The notes beneath the pieces are model-generated. The model was not told the DNA's origin. It did no database searches and was given only the letters and a program-made list of their open reading frames with translations. Source: an uncultured Clostridia bacterium (lineage in GTDB: Bacteria; Bacillota; Clostridia; Oscillospirales; Ruminococcaceae). From it: 64,000 nt of DNA. This document shows, piece after piece, positions 57,385 through 64,000 of this stretch. How positions within the stretch are numbered: the first letter of the stretch is position 1; every line of letters starts with the position of its first letter. The stretch lies in the NCBI GenBank assembly GCA_945923775.1, contig CAMELR010000004.1, positions 1 to 64,000 on the forward strand, written 5' to 3'. The position numbers and the translations under genes are program-made.

Positions 57385-58970
57385 CCGATACTTCAGGAAA
57401 GCGAAGCATACAGAAAAGCAGCATTATCCTGCTCTGCCTGTTCATAGTCTACCTTGTACTGACCTTCATCGGCGCCGCCCGCCACGAGATATGGTACGAC
57501 GAGGCGCAGGCGTGGAATATCGCAAAATACAACGATATTTCCGGAATCATCGGTTTCATGAAATATGAAGGCCACCCGCCGCTCTGGCACTTTGTCCTCT
57601 ACCCATTTGCCAAGGCGGGGCTTCCGGCGGATATCCTTCCGTTCATAAGCTGGTTTATTTCCGGCGTGGCTGCCGGGCTTCTTCTATGGAAGGCTCCGTT
57701 CAGGCCGCTGCTTAAAGGCATTTTGCTGTTTTCCGGCAGCCTGATATTTTACAACAGCGTGATGTCGCGCGTGTACTGCCTCATTCTGCTGATACTTGTG
57801 CTGCTTGCCATCGTCTACAAGGACAGAAACCGCCGCCCTGTCGTCTACGGACTGCTTATTGCGCTCCTTGCAAATACGCACCTCATGATGTCCGGTCTGG
57901 TCGGAATACTCGGTATCTACATGATAATCGACCTGTTCAAACTGTGGAAAACATCTTCAGGGAAAATGAACATTCTGCGGCTTGCCGGCCTTGCAATTGC
58001 GGGCGTCGGAGTTATCCTGCTGATAGTGCCGCTTCTGGGATGCCTGAGCACAAACGAAGGGATTGCTTACAAAACCGAAAATCTGAATTTATTATCTGTT
58101 TTTGACAGCCTGAGCAAAACCCTCGGAACGATAACAGCCGGCGCAGTGCTTGATCAGCAGCTTCCTTTTCTGTCACCCACCGCCAACTGGACGCTTGGAG
58201 CATGCATAGGGCTTGTCATGGTATGCGCAATGGTTTTTTTCAGGCATTACAGAAAGCATTTTATTGTAATGCTCGTATTTACAGGCGTTTATTCCGTGAT
58301 ATGCTGCGTTATCTGGTATTCGCTCCCGCAGCGCGCTACGCTTTTCCTGTTCACCTATGCGATTATTTATTGGTTTGCCCTCGATACCGAAACCCCTGTA
58401 TACAAAGAGCCAAAACCGCTTGATAAGAAAACATCAGCCTTAGGCAAGCGGTTCTTCTCATGGTTCAGGGGCATAGATAAGCAGTTTGACAAAGCATTCT
58501 TCGTTTTGTTCTGCACATATATTGCCGCAACGATCCCAATGGGTAGCTATCAACTTATCAAGGACTATTTCACAGATTACAGCTATTCAAAGATAACCGC
58601 TGAATTTGTAAGAAGCGAATTGCCCGACGATGCTGTTTTAGTGATAGAACCGAGTGAAACCACGCCTTCTTATAAAGCCTACCTGCCTGAATATAAATTC
58701 TATTCGTTAAGCAACGCTGATTTCTGGTATTATGCCGACCATTCAATATATGAAAAAGACGCAGTTATAGATTACAACAAAATTTATAACGACCTTAAAA
58801 ATTACAAGCACTTATACAAACTCTATTTTGGCATAGAACCGCTTGATGATAATGTTCTGTTTGAACGGCACAGAAACGACTCGGTATTGATATACCCGCA
58901 CGACCTGAATATTGAAATCACCGTATTCGACCTTGACAAAGAGATCCTTCCCTTTATCAGCGATAACTAA
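57381..58970 (+). CDS. GT39-like membrane glycosyltransferase
   Basis: A 529-residue protein with about eleven membrane helices. The first loop holds [15 protein letters not shown], with the Asp-Glu pair characteristic of GT-C enzymes (ArnT/PMT type), and a following HPPLWHF segment. The last 120 residues are soluble ([20 protein letters not shown]). It would transfer a sugar from a polyprenyl phosphate outside the membrane. The start overlaps the oxidoreductase stop (ATGA). From about 58050 onward codon usage becomes clearly more AT-rich than in the first half, suggesting a mosaic gene. Confidence 0.85.
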   Translation: MTDTSGKRSIQKSSIILLCLFIVYLVLTFIGAARHEIWYDEAQAWNIAKYNDISGIIGFMKYEGHPPLWHFVLYPFAKAGLPADILPFISWFISGVAAGLLLWKAPFRPLLKGILLFSGSLIFYNSVMSRVYCLILLILVLLAIVYKDRNRRPVVYGLLIALLANTHLMMSGLVGILGIYMIIDLFKLWKTSSGKMNILRLAGLAIAGVGVILLIVPLLGCLSTNEGIAYKTENLNLLSVFDSLSKTLGTITAGAVLDQQLPFLSPTANWTLGACIGLVMVCAMVFFRHYRKHFIVMLVFTGVYSVICCVIWYSLPQRATLFLFTYAIIYWFALDTETPVYKEPKPLDKKTSALGKRFFSWFRGIDKQFDKAFFVLFCTYIAATIPMGSYQLIKDYFTDYSYSKITAEFVRSELPDDAVLVIEPSETTPSYKAYLPEYKFYSLSNADFWYYADHSIYEKDAVIDYNKIYNDLKNYKHLYKLYFGIEPLDDNVLFERHRNDSVLIYPHDLNIEITVFDLDKEILPFISDN

Positions 58971-58983
58971 CCGCAACTAAAAA

Positions 58984-59011
58984 CAATGGGCTGCACGAAT
59001 GCAGCCCATTG
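58984..59011. terminator. bidirectional terminator
   Basis: CAATGGGCTGC / GCAGCCCATTG with a 6-base loop, between the convergent glycosyltransferase operon and putP. Confidence 0.75.
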
Positions 59012-59032
59012 CTTTATAAACAGATATCTTGA

Positions 59033-60595
59033 TTATTCCCCGATAGCCTGAGCCTCGGTCTCCTTAGCGTTAGCCCTTGCAAAGAGCTCGTCGACCTTCT
59101 GCCTGTCGACCTTGGTGCAGAGGGACACGATAATTACGGCAGCCAGCGCGATAATGAACGCAGGCAGCAGCGAGTAGATACCGGTCGCAGTGGAGAGGCT
59201 TACAAACGCGCCGTCTGCAGGGATCATCGGGATAGTCTCCCAGATGACAACGGACGCGCCGCCGGAGATAATACCTGCAACTGCGCCGTTCATTGTCATG
59301 CGCTTCCAGAACAGCGAGAGCAGCATAGCCGGACCGAACGCCGCTCCGAGGCCTGCCCATGCGTAGGAAACCAGACCCATTACCGAGCTGTTCGGGTCGA
59401 GTGCGATGAGGTACGCAATGACTGCGACTGCAATAACGGTGCCGCGGCTGATCCACATGAGGGTCTTTTCCTTGGCGTCCTTCTTGAAGAGCTTGAACAT
59501 ATCGTTGCTTACGGAGGAAGCGGTCACGAGGAGCTGGGAATCCGCGGTGCTCATGATAGCCGCCAGGATAGCCGCGAGCACGATGCCCGCGATGATACCG
59601 GGCAGGAGCTTACCGCTGAGGAACATGAAGATCCTTTCCGCGTCGCCGATGGCGTTGAATTCAGCCAGCATAGCCTCGTTGCCTGCGGAGTTCAGGAAGA
59701 TGTAGCCGAAAATTCCGACCAGCACAGCCGCACCGAGGGTAATGAAAACCCAGATGGTCGCGATGAGCCGTGACTTCTTGATGAGGTCGCTTGACTTTAT
59801 AGCCATGAAGCGAACCAGGATATGCGGCATTCCGAAGTAGCCGAGCCCCCACGCCAGACCGGAAAGGATAGTAGTCCATGCGATGTAGCCGTTTACGTTC
59901 TCAAAGAGGTTGAGGTAGTTGGAGATGACAGCGCCGTCAGCGTTGAGGAACTGCACTGCAGAAACGTCCGGAGTCTGGATAATGCACACCAGCGGAACTA
60001 CGACCAGAGCCGCGAACATCAGCAGACCCTGAATGAGGTCAGTCCAGCAGACCGCGAAGAATCCTCCGAGGAAGGTGTAGGAAATGATGATGAGCGCGCC
60101 GATGGTAAGGGAAAGCGTGTAATCCGTGCCGAACATGTAGTTGAACAGCTTGGCGCCGCTGCTGAATGCGGAAGCAGTATAAATAAGGAAGAACACGAAA
60201 ATAATTGCCGCGCACGCGAAGCGTATAACGGGATTCTGAGTGAAGAAGCGCTTCTGGAAGTACTCCGGGATAGTGATGGCGTCGCCGGCGGCGTAGGACA
60301 TCTTACGGAGCCTTGCCGCGAGTATCTTCCAGTTGAGGTATGTACCGATGAAAAGACCTATCGCGATCCAGCTTTCAGTCAGTCCGCTGACGAAGATCGC
60401 GCCGGGCAGACCCATCAGCAGCCAGCCGCTCATATCCGAAGCCTGGGCTGAAATAGCCGTTGTCCAGCTTCCGAGCTGGCGGCCTCCTATAAAGTAATCG
60501 CTCATGCTCTTGGATTTCTTGTAGGAAAAAATTCCTATTCCGAGAATAACAAGGGCATAAGCCACAAATGCGATAATTACGAAAATGTTTCCCAT
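59033..60595 (-). CDS. putP: sodium/proline symporter PutP
   Basis: A 520-residue sodium:solute symporter with about thirteen membrane helices. SMSDYFIGGRQLGSWTTAISAQASDMSGWLLMGLPG is the PutP-type start with the sodium-site region. Later GIVLAAILAAIMSTADSQLLV and the end typical of proline permeases follow. It imports proline with Na+. AAAGGAG precedes the ATG. It is monocistronic from the promoter at 60653-60681. Confidence 0.93.
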   Translation of the reverse strand: MGNIFVIIAFVAYALVILGIGIFSYKKSKSMSDYFIGGRQLGSWTTAISAQASDMSGWLLMGLPGAIFVSGLTESWIAIGLFIGTYLNWKILAARLRKMSYAAGDAITIPEYFQKRFFTQNPVIRFACAAIIFVFFLIYTASAFSSGAKLFNYMFGTDYTLSLTIGALIIISYTFLGGFFAVCWTDLIQGLLMFAALVVVPLVCIIQTPDVSAVQFLNADGAVISNYLNLFENVNGYIAWTTILSGLAWGLGYFGMPHILVRFMAIKSSDLIKKSRLIATIWVFITLGAAVLVGIFGYIFLNSAGNEAMLAEFNAIGDAERIFMFLSGKLLPGIIAGIVLAAILAAIMSTADSQLLVTASSVSNDMFKLFKKDAKEKTLMWISRGTVIAVAVIAYLIALDPNSSVMGLVSYAWAGLGAAFGPAMLLSLFWKRMTMNGAVAGIISGGASVVIWETIPMIPADGAFVSLSTATGIYSLLPAFIIALAAVIIVSLCTKVDRQKVDELFARANAKETEAQAIGE

Positions 60596-60652
60596 TTGTT
60601 TTCTCCTTTTTATTTGTATTTGTTTTTGTCATGCTTTTCAGCACATATTATC

Positions 60653-60681
60653 ATTTTAGCATTTTTCTTTAATAATTGCAA
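60653..60681 (-). promoter_or_regulatory. promoter of putP
   Basis: Minus-strand TTGCAA (60676-60681), 17-base spacer, TAAAAT (60653-60658), with extended TG. Confidence 0.7.
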
Positions 60682-60744
60682 GAGCCGACCTGAATTTTTG
60701 TGAATTATATATGTAATAAATTGCGGAAGTCCGTATATTTTGTA

Positions 60745-60773
60745 TTGATTTATTCCCTGGATTGTGCTAAAAT
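60745..60773 (+). promoter_or_regulatory. promoter of azlCD
   Basis: TTGATT (60745-60750), 17-base spacer, extended -10 TGCTAAAAT (60765-60773). Confidence 0.7.
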
Positions 60774-60812
60774 AATAAAGTTGTCAATGTGACCTGCGGA
60801 AAAGGGAGAATT

Positions 60813-61556
60813 ATGTCAGAAAAAACAAATAAAGTAAAGGGGAACCGTTCGGAGTACCTCCAGGGGCTTAAAGACGGACTTCCGATAGGGCTGGGATATC
60901 TCTCGGTATCCTTTGCGTTCGGAATTACCGCGGTGGGAATGAATATCCCGCCGTTAGCCGCGATACTCATTTCAATGACCTGCCTGACCTCAGCCGGTCA
61001 GGTCGCCGGGATAGGCGCCATCGCCACCGGAGGCGGTCTGTTCGAAATAGCGCTGTCTCAGCTCATTATCAACCTGCGCTACTCGCTCATGAGCCTCTCG
61101 CTCAGCCAGAAGCTCAGCAAGAATTACAATCTGTTCCACCGGCTCACCACGTCTTTCGGCGTGACCGACGAAGTGTTCGCAGTTGCCAGCGTGAAGCCCG
61201 GCAAGGTCACACCGGCGTACATGTACGGACTCATCACGCTTCCTTACATAATGTGGGCGGCGGGCACGGCGACTGGCGCACTGCTCGGGAACGTCCTGCC
61301 GGAGATAGTTACGATGGCGCTCGGCATTGCGATCTACGGAATGTTCATCGCGATAGTGGTCCCGCCTGCCAAGCGTTACAAGGGCGTGCTTGTGGTCGCT
61401 GCGATAGCTGCGGCGCTGTCGTGCATAATCAAGTTCGTGCCGATATTCAGCGGCATAACCTCGGGATTCTCGGTGATAATCTGCACGGTCATCGCCGCGG
61501 CGCTGGGAGCGCTGTTCTTCCCGAAACCCACGGAGGACGGTGAAGCTGATGACTGA
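60813..61556 (+). CDS. azlC: AzlC-family branched-chain amino acid exporter subunit
   Basis: A 247-residue membrane protein with the AzlC signature GLKDGLPIGLGYLSVSFAFGI, TSAGQVAGIGAIATGG and INLRYSLMSLSLSQKL. With AzlD it exports branched-chain amino acids or analogues. AAGGGAG supports the ATG at 60813 over an earlier in-frame codon. The C-terminal codons overlap azlD by 8 bases. Confidence 0.9.
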   Translation: MSEKTNKVKGNRSEYLQGLKDGLPIGLGYLSVSFAFGITAVGMNIPPLAAILISMTCLTSAGQVAGIGAIATGGGLFEIALSQLIINLRYSLMSLSLSQKLSKNYNLFHRLTTSFGVTDEVFAVASVKPGKVTPAYMYGLITLPYIMWAAGTATGALLGNVLPEIVTMALGIAIYGMFIAIVVPPAKRYKGVLVVAAIAAALSCIIKFVPIFSGITSGFSVIICTVIAAALGALFFPKPTEDGEADD

Positions 61557-61875
61557 TACACTATATCTGTGCCTGAGCATACTTACGATGGCGCTCGTGA
61601 CTTACCTTGTGAGAATGCTCCCGCTTGCGGCGATACGCAAGAAGATAACCTCGCCGTTTGTGCTGAGCTTCCTGTATTACGTACCCTATGCGGTGCTGAC
61701 CGCCATGACTATCCCGGGGATATTCTTCAGCACCGGGTCGGTGATAACCGCATGCGTGGGCTTCGCGGCGGCGCTTATTGCGGCTCTGTTCAACAGAGGA
61801 CTGCTAATAGTGGCGCTTTCCGCATGCGGCGGAGTGCTCGCCGCGGAGCTCGTCATGCAGTTTCTTATTAAATAA
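61549..61875 (+). CDS. azlD: AzlD-family exporter subunit
   Basis: A 108-residue protein with three to four membrane helices and the AzlD pattern ALVTYLVRMLPLAAIRKKI and FLYYVPYAVLTAMTIP. It is the small partner of AzlC. It starts at ATG 61549 within the end of azlC; GTG 61540, closer to GGAGG, is a possible alternative adding three residues. Confidence 0.9.
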   Translation: MTDTLYLCLSILTMALVTYLVRMLPLAAIRKKITSPFVLSFLYYVPYAVLTAMTIPGIFFSTGSVITACVGFAAALIAALFNRGLLIVALSACGGVLAAELVMQFLIK

Positions 61876-61944
61876 GAAATGTTGACAAATCCGCTCCCGG
61901 CATGCGTGTGATAATAAAAAGTTGAAAAAACTTCGCGTTTCCCC

Positions 61945-61973
61945 TTGAAATATTCGCAGAAATATGATATACT
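61945..61973 (+). promoter_or_regulatory. promoter of the SCIFF gene
   Basis: TTGAAA (61945-61950), 17-base spacer, extended -10 TGATATACT (61965-61973). A GCAGG...CCTGC hairpin follows in the leader. Confidence 0.7.
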
Positions 61974-62026
61974 GTTAATAATCGCAGGAAAATACCCTGC
62001 AATCAATCACGAAAGAGGTGTCTGAT

Positions 62027-62170
62027 TTGAAGCACATCACAACCATCAACAAGGCTAACCTGAAGGCTTCCGCTGTTAAGGGCGGCTGCGGCAAGTGCCA
62101 GAGCTCCTGCCAGTCTGCTTGCAAGACTTCCTGCACAGTTGCAAACCAGAAATGTGAGTCTGAAAAGTAA
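62027..62170 (+). CDS. SCIFF ribosomal peptide precursor
   Basis: A 47-residue precursor of the SCIFF family (six cysteines in forty-five residues), nearly universal in Clostridia. Leader HITTINKANLKAS precedes a core with cysteines at 21, 24, 28, 32, 36 and 43 (GGCGKCQSSCQSACKTSC). The radical SAM enzyme encoded downstream forms a Cys-to-Thr thioether bridge in family members. The start is TTG 62027, placed behind AAAGAGGTG. The biological role of mature SCIFF is unknown. Confidence 0.95.
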   Translation: MKHITTINKANLKASAVKGGCGKCQSSCQSACKTSCTVANQKCESEK

Positions 62171-62192
62171 TATCCACCGATATTACACACGA

Positions 62193-62221
62193 TGGGCGGA
62201 ACTGTTCCGCCCAGTTTTTTT
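62193..62221 (+). terminator. terminator between SCIFF and its maturase
   Basis: TGGGCGGAA-CTG-TTCCGCCCA followed by TTTTTTT. It probably limits read-through so that the peptide is made in large excess over the maturase. Confidence 0.85.
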
Positions 62222-62334
62222 GATATGATCACCCAGAGTTTTTATATCGTATACTGCGCATAGATCCCCGTTTCCGGACTATGCCGTAATAATCACCGCA
62301 CAGAAAGATATTTACATAGAAAGGCGAAATTCCG

Positions 62335-63732
62335 ATGATACACAAGTTCAAACAGCTTGGCTACAACATAGTGCTCGACGTCAACAGCGGCGCTGTCCAC
62401 CTCCCCGACGACTGCGCGTACGACATGCTCGACTTCGTTGACGCCCCCATGACCGAGGAAATGCCCGCTGACCTCCCCGCAAAGCTTCCGAAGTACTCCG
62501 AAAACGAGGTGCGCGAGAGCTACGCCGAGCTTTACCAGCTCTACAAGGACGGCGCCCTCTTCGCCGAGGACGACTACGAGAAGTACAGCAACACAATGGT
62601 CAAGTCCCCGGTAAAGTCCATGTGCCTTAACGTCTCCCACGACTGCAACCTCCGCTGCGAGTACTGCTTCGCACAGCAGGGCGACTTCGGCGGCGAGCGC
62701 TGCATTATGACCCCAGAGACCGGCAAGAAGGCTATCGACTTCCTTATCGAGCGCTCCGCCAACCGCGAGCAGCTCGAGCTTGACTTCTTCGGCGGCGAGC
62801 CTCTCATGGCGTGGGATACGGTAGTACAGACCGTTGAGTACGCGCGCTCCATTGAGAAGCAGCACGGCAAGCACTTCCGCTTCACGATAACCACCAACGG
62901 TATCCTGCTCGACGACGCGAAGATAGACTACATCAACCGCGAGATGAGCAACTGCGTGCTCTCCCTCGACGGCCGCCGCGAGGTCACGGACCGTATCCGC
63001 AAGACCATAAACGGCAAGAGCTGCTTCGACATCATCGTGCCGAAGTTCCAGAAGCTGGTTCAGAACCGCGGAACAAAGGACTACTACGTCCGCGCGACCT
63101 TCACGAAGTACAATCTCGATTTCACCGACGATATCCTCGCAATGCGCGACCTGGGCTTCGTTCAGCTTTCCGCTGAGCCGGTCGTTACCGACCCCACAAT
63201 GCCCTACGCCATCAACGAGGAGGATCTCCCCCGCGTATTCTCCGAGTACGACAAGCTGTGCGACGTCATGGCGAACCGCACCGAGGACAAGTTCAACTTC
63301 TTCCACTTCATGGTGGACCTCAACGCAGGCCCCTGCGCGATAAAGCGCCTGCGCGGCTGCGGCTGCGGCAACGACTACGTTGCGGTGGAGCCTCACGGCG
63401 ATATCTACCCCTGCCACCAGTTCGTTGGAATAGAGCAGTGGAAAATGGGCAACCTTTATGACGGAACATTCAACGACGATATCAAGACCTATTTCTCGAA
63501 GGTTCACGTCTACAGCAAGGAAGGCTGCCGCAGCTGCTGGGCGAAGTTCTTCTGCTCCGGCGGCTGCAACGCTAACAGCTTCATCTACGAGGGCGATGTG
63601 AAGAAGCCCTACAAGATCGCCTGTGAAATGCAGAAGAAGCGCCTTGAGTGCGCCATCGCCCTCGCGGCTGACAGAGCCGTGAAGGGTCACGAGGCTCCCT
63701 CAATGAGCGAGGCTCCCGCAAGCATGGGCTGA
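62335..63732 (+). CDS. SCIFF radical SAM maturase
   Basis: A 465-residue radical SAM/SPASM enzyme. An N-terminal peptide-recognition (RRE-like) region (about 1-95) is followed by the SAM cluster CNLRCEYC (about 101-108) and the SPASM cysteines (CGCGNDYVAVEPHGDIYPC, then CRSCWAKFFCSGGCNAN). It installs thioether crosslinks in the SCIFF peptide using S-adenosylmethionine and [4Fe-4S] clusters. AGAAAGG precedes the ATG. It is separated from the precursor gene by a terminator and 164 bases, so expression depends on read-through or a weak internal promoter. Confidence 0.96.
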   Translation: MIHKFKQLGYNIVLDVNSGAVHLPDDCAYDMLDFVDAPMTEEMPADLPAKLPKYSENEVRESYAELYQLYKDGALFAEDDYEKYSNTMVKSPVKSMCLNVSHDCNLRCEYCFAQQGDFGGERCIMTPETGKKAIDFLIERSANREQLELDFFGGEPLMAWDTVVQTVEYARSIEKQHGKHFRFTITTNGILLDDAKIDYINREMSNCVLSLDGRREVTDRIRKTINGKSCFDIIVPKFQKLVQNRGTKDYYVRATFTKYNLDFTDDILAMRDLGFVQLSAEPVVTDPTMPYAINEEDLPRVFSEYDKLCDVMANRTEDKFNFFHFMVDLNAGPCAIKRLRGCGCGNDYVAVEPHGDIYPCHQFVGIEQWKMGNLYDGTFNDDIKTYFSKVHVYSKEGCRSCWAKFFCSGGCNANSFIYEGDVKKPYKIACEMQKKRLECAIALAADRAVKGHEAPSMSEAPASMG

Positions 63733-63745
63733 CGAATATTCACAG

Positions 63746-63782
63746 CCGGCGGGAAAAGTGCGAATTTTCCCGCCGGTTTTTT
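63746..63782 (+). terminator. terminator of the maturase gene
   Basis: CCGGCGGGAAAA / TTTTCCCGCCGG, a perfect 12-base stem followed by TTTTTT. Confidence 0.9.
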
Positions 63783-63833
63783 ACCATTTTCTTCAGCTTT
63801 ATTTAATTGATTGTTCAAATTTGTTTCACCGTA

Positions 63834-63861
63834 TTGACACATTAGGCTGATATAATTTAAT
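63834..63861 (+). promoter_or_regulatory. promoter of the gene at the right edge
   Basis: TTGACA (63834-63839), 16-base spacer, TTTAAT (63856-63861). A TATAAT at 63851 is too close to this -35 box. Confidence 0.5.
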
Positions 63862-63934
63862 CACAGCAAGGGAGATACGGAAAACCGGGAATCCTCCCCT
63901 ACATATCCGGTCTGAAAGAAAGGACGAATGATTT

Positions 63935-64000
63935 ATGTATGACTATAACGGCATGAACGAGACCCAGAATACACAGGAACTTCATGATACACAGAACGCC
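63935..64000 (+). CDS. start of an unidentified gene, cut by the window edge
   Basis: ATG 63935 follows AAAGGA by eleven bases and opens a frame that runs off the window. The 22 visible residues (MYDYNGMNETQNTQELHDTQ and NA) are polar, Asn/Gln/Thr-rich and probably disordered. Such N-termini precede the membrane anchor of HtrA-like serine proteases and other anchored proteins in Clostridia, but nothing specific can be assigned. Confidence 0.6.
   Translation, partial: MYDYNGMNETQNTQELHDTQNA

Noticed and set aside
62293..63690. 465-codon open frame opposite the SCIFF maturase
   Set aside because: The true gene has radical SAM and SPASM motifs; the opposite frame has no motif or start signal.

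Overview
The window looks like the chromosome of an anaerobic, low-oxygen-adapted Clostridia member, most likely Ruminococcus-like (Oscillospiraceae). The evidence is a SCIFF peptide with its radical SAM maturase, a spoIIAA-spoIIAB-sigF operon with spoIIR nearby, IreB, a GH94 cellobiose phosphorylase (typical of cellulolytic ruminococci), a flavodiiron protein, and G+C-rich coding DNA between AT-rich promoters with almost canonical TTGACA-17-TATAAT boxes. Family names rest on motif recognition only; no searches were run.

Layout. 1-3.6 kb is the AT-rich end of an integrated element: three Cro/C1-type regulators, an excisionase-like protein and a tyrosine integrase whose gene ends beside the 3' end of tRNA-Thr(CGU). 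3.7-6.4 kb holds a degenerate SipW-like membrane protein with a long tail, an ECF transporter S component and a ComEA-like protein. 6.45-7.1 kb is non-coding and built of very large imperfect palindromes. 7.2-18.6 kb carries a Na+-efflux-type ABC exporter, flavodiiron protein, AlkD-like glycosylase, a lipoprotein, a leftward series (CobU-like, PilT, uridine-kinase-like, GNAT, FliB-like) and a VanY-type carboxypeptidase. 18.7-21.6 kb is a CsoR-CopA copper operon in which CopZ is fused in frame to CopA but keeps its own ribosome-binding site. 21.8-26 kb has an orphan solute-binding protein and the early forespore genes. 26-33.2 kb holds a lipoprotein, a serpin interrupted by UGA in its reactive-centre loop, a zinc-ribbon protein preceded by a tRNA-like sequence, a sigma factor, a fumarase beta subunit, a DivIVA-like coiled-coil protein and IreB. 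33.3-41.4 kb contains MATE, three tRNAs, DUF3810, RluA, HAD, an aldolase and an AGCS symporter.

41.7-50.5 kb is a second-messenger stretch: a soluble LacI-sensor/GGDEF/EAL protein with an unusual all-beta C-terminal half, a membrane PDC-HAMP-PAS-GGDEF cyclase, a protein with nine copies of a FliM/FliY-like CheY-binding peptide motif, and a small (p)ppGpp synthetase. This is the part I would look at first for an undescribed system. 50.6-64 kb has a secreted protein, cellobiose phosphorylase, HPF, a GtrA/FAD/glycosyltransferase operon, PutP, AzlCD, and SCIFF with its maturase; a further gene starts at the right edge.

Three copies of a small palindromic ATTCCGAATT repeat lie directly behind genes (pilT, vanY-like, copA), and two copies of another G+C-rich repeat lie at 7.0 and 45.6 kb.
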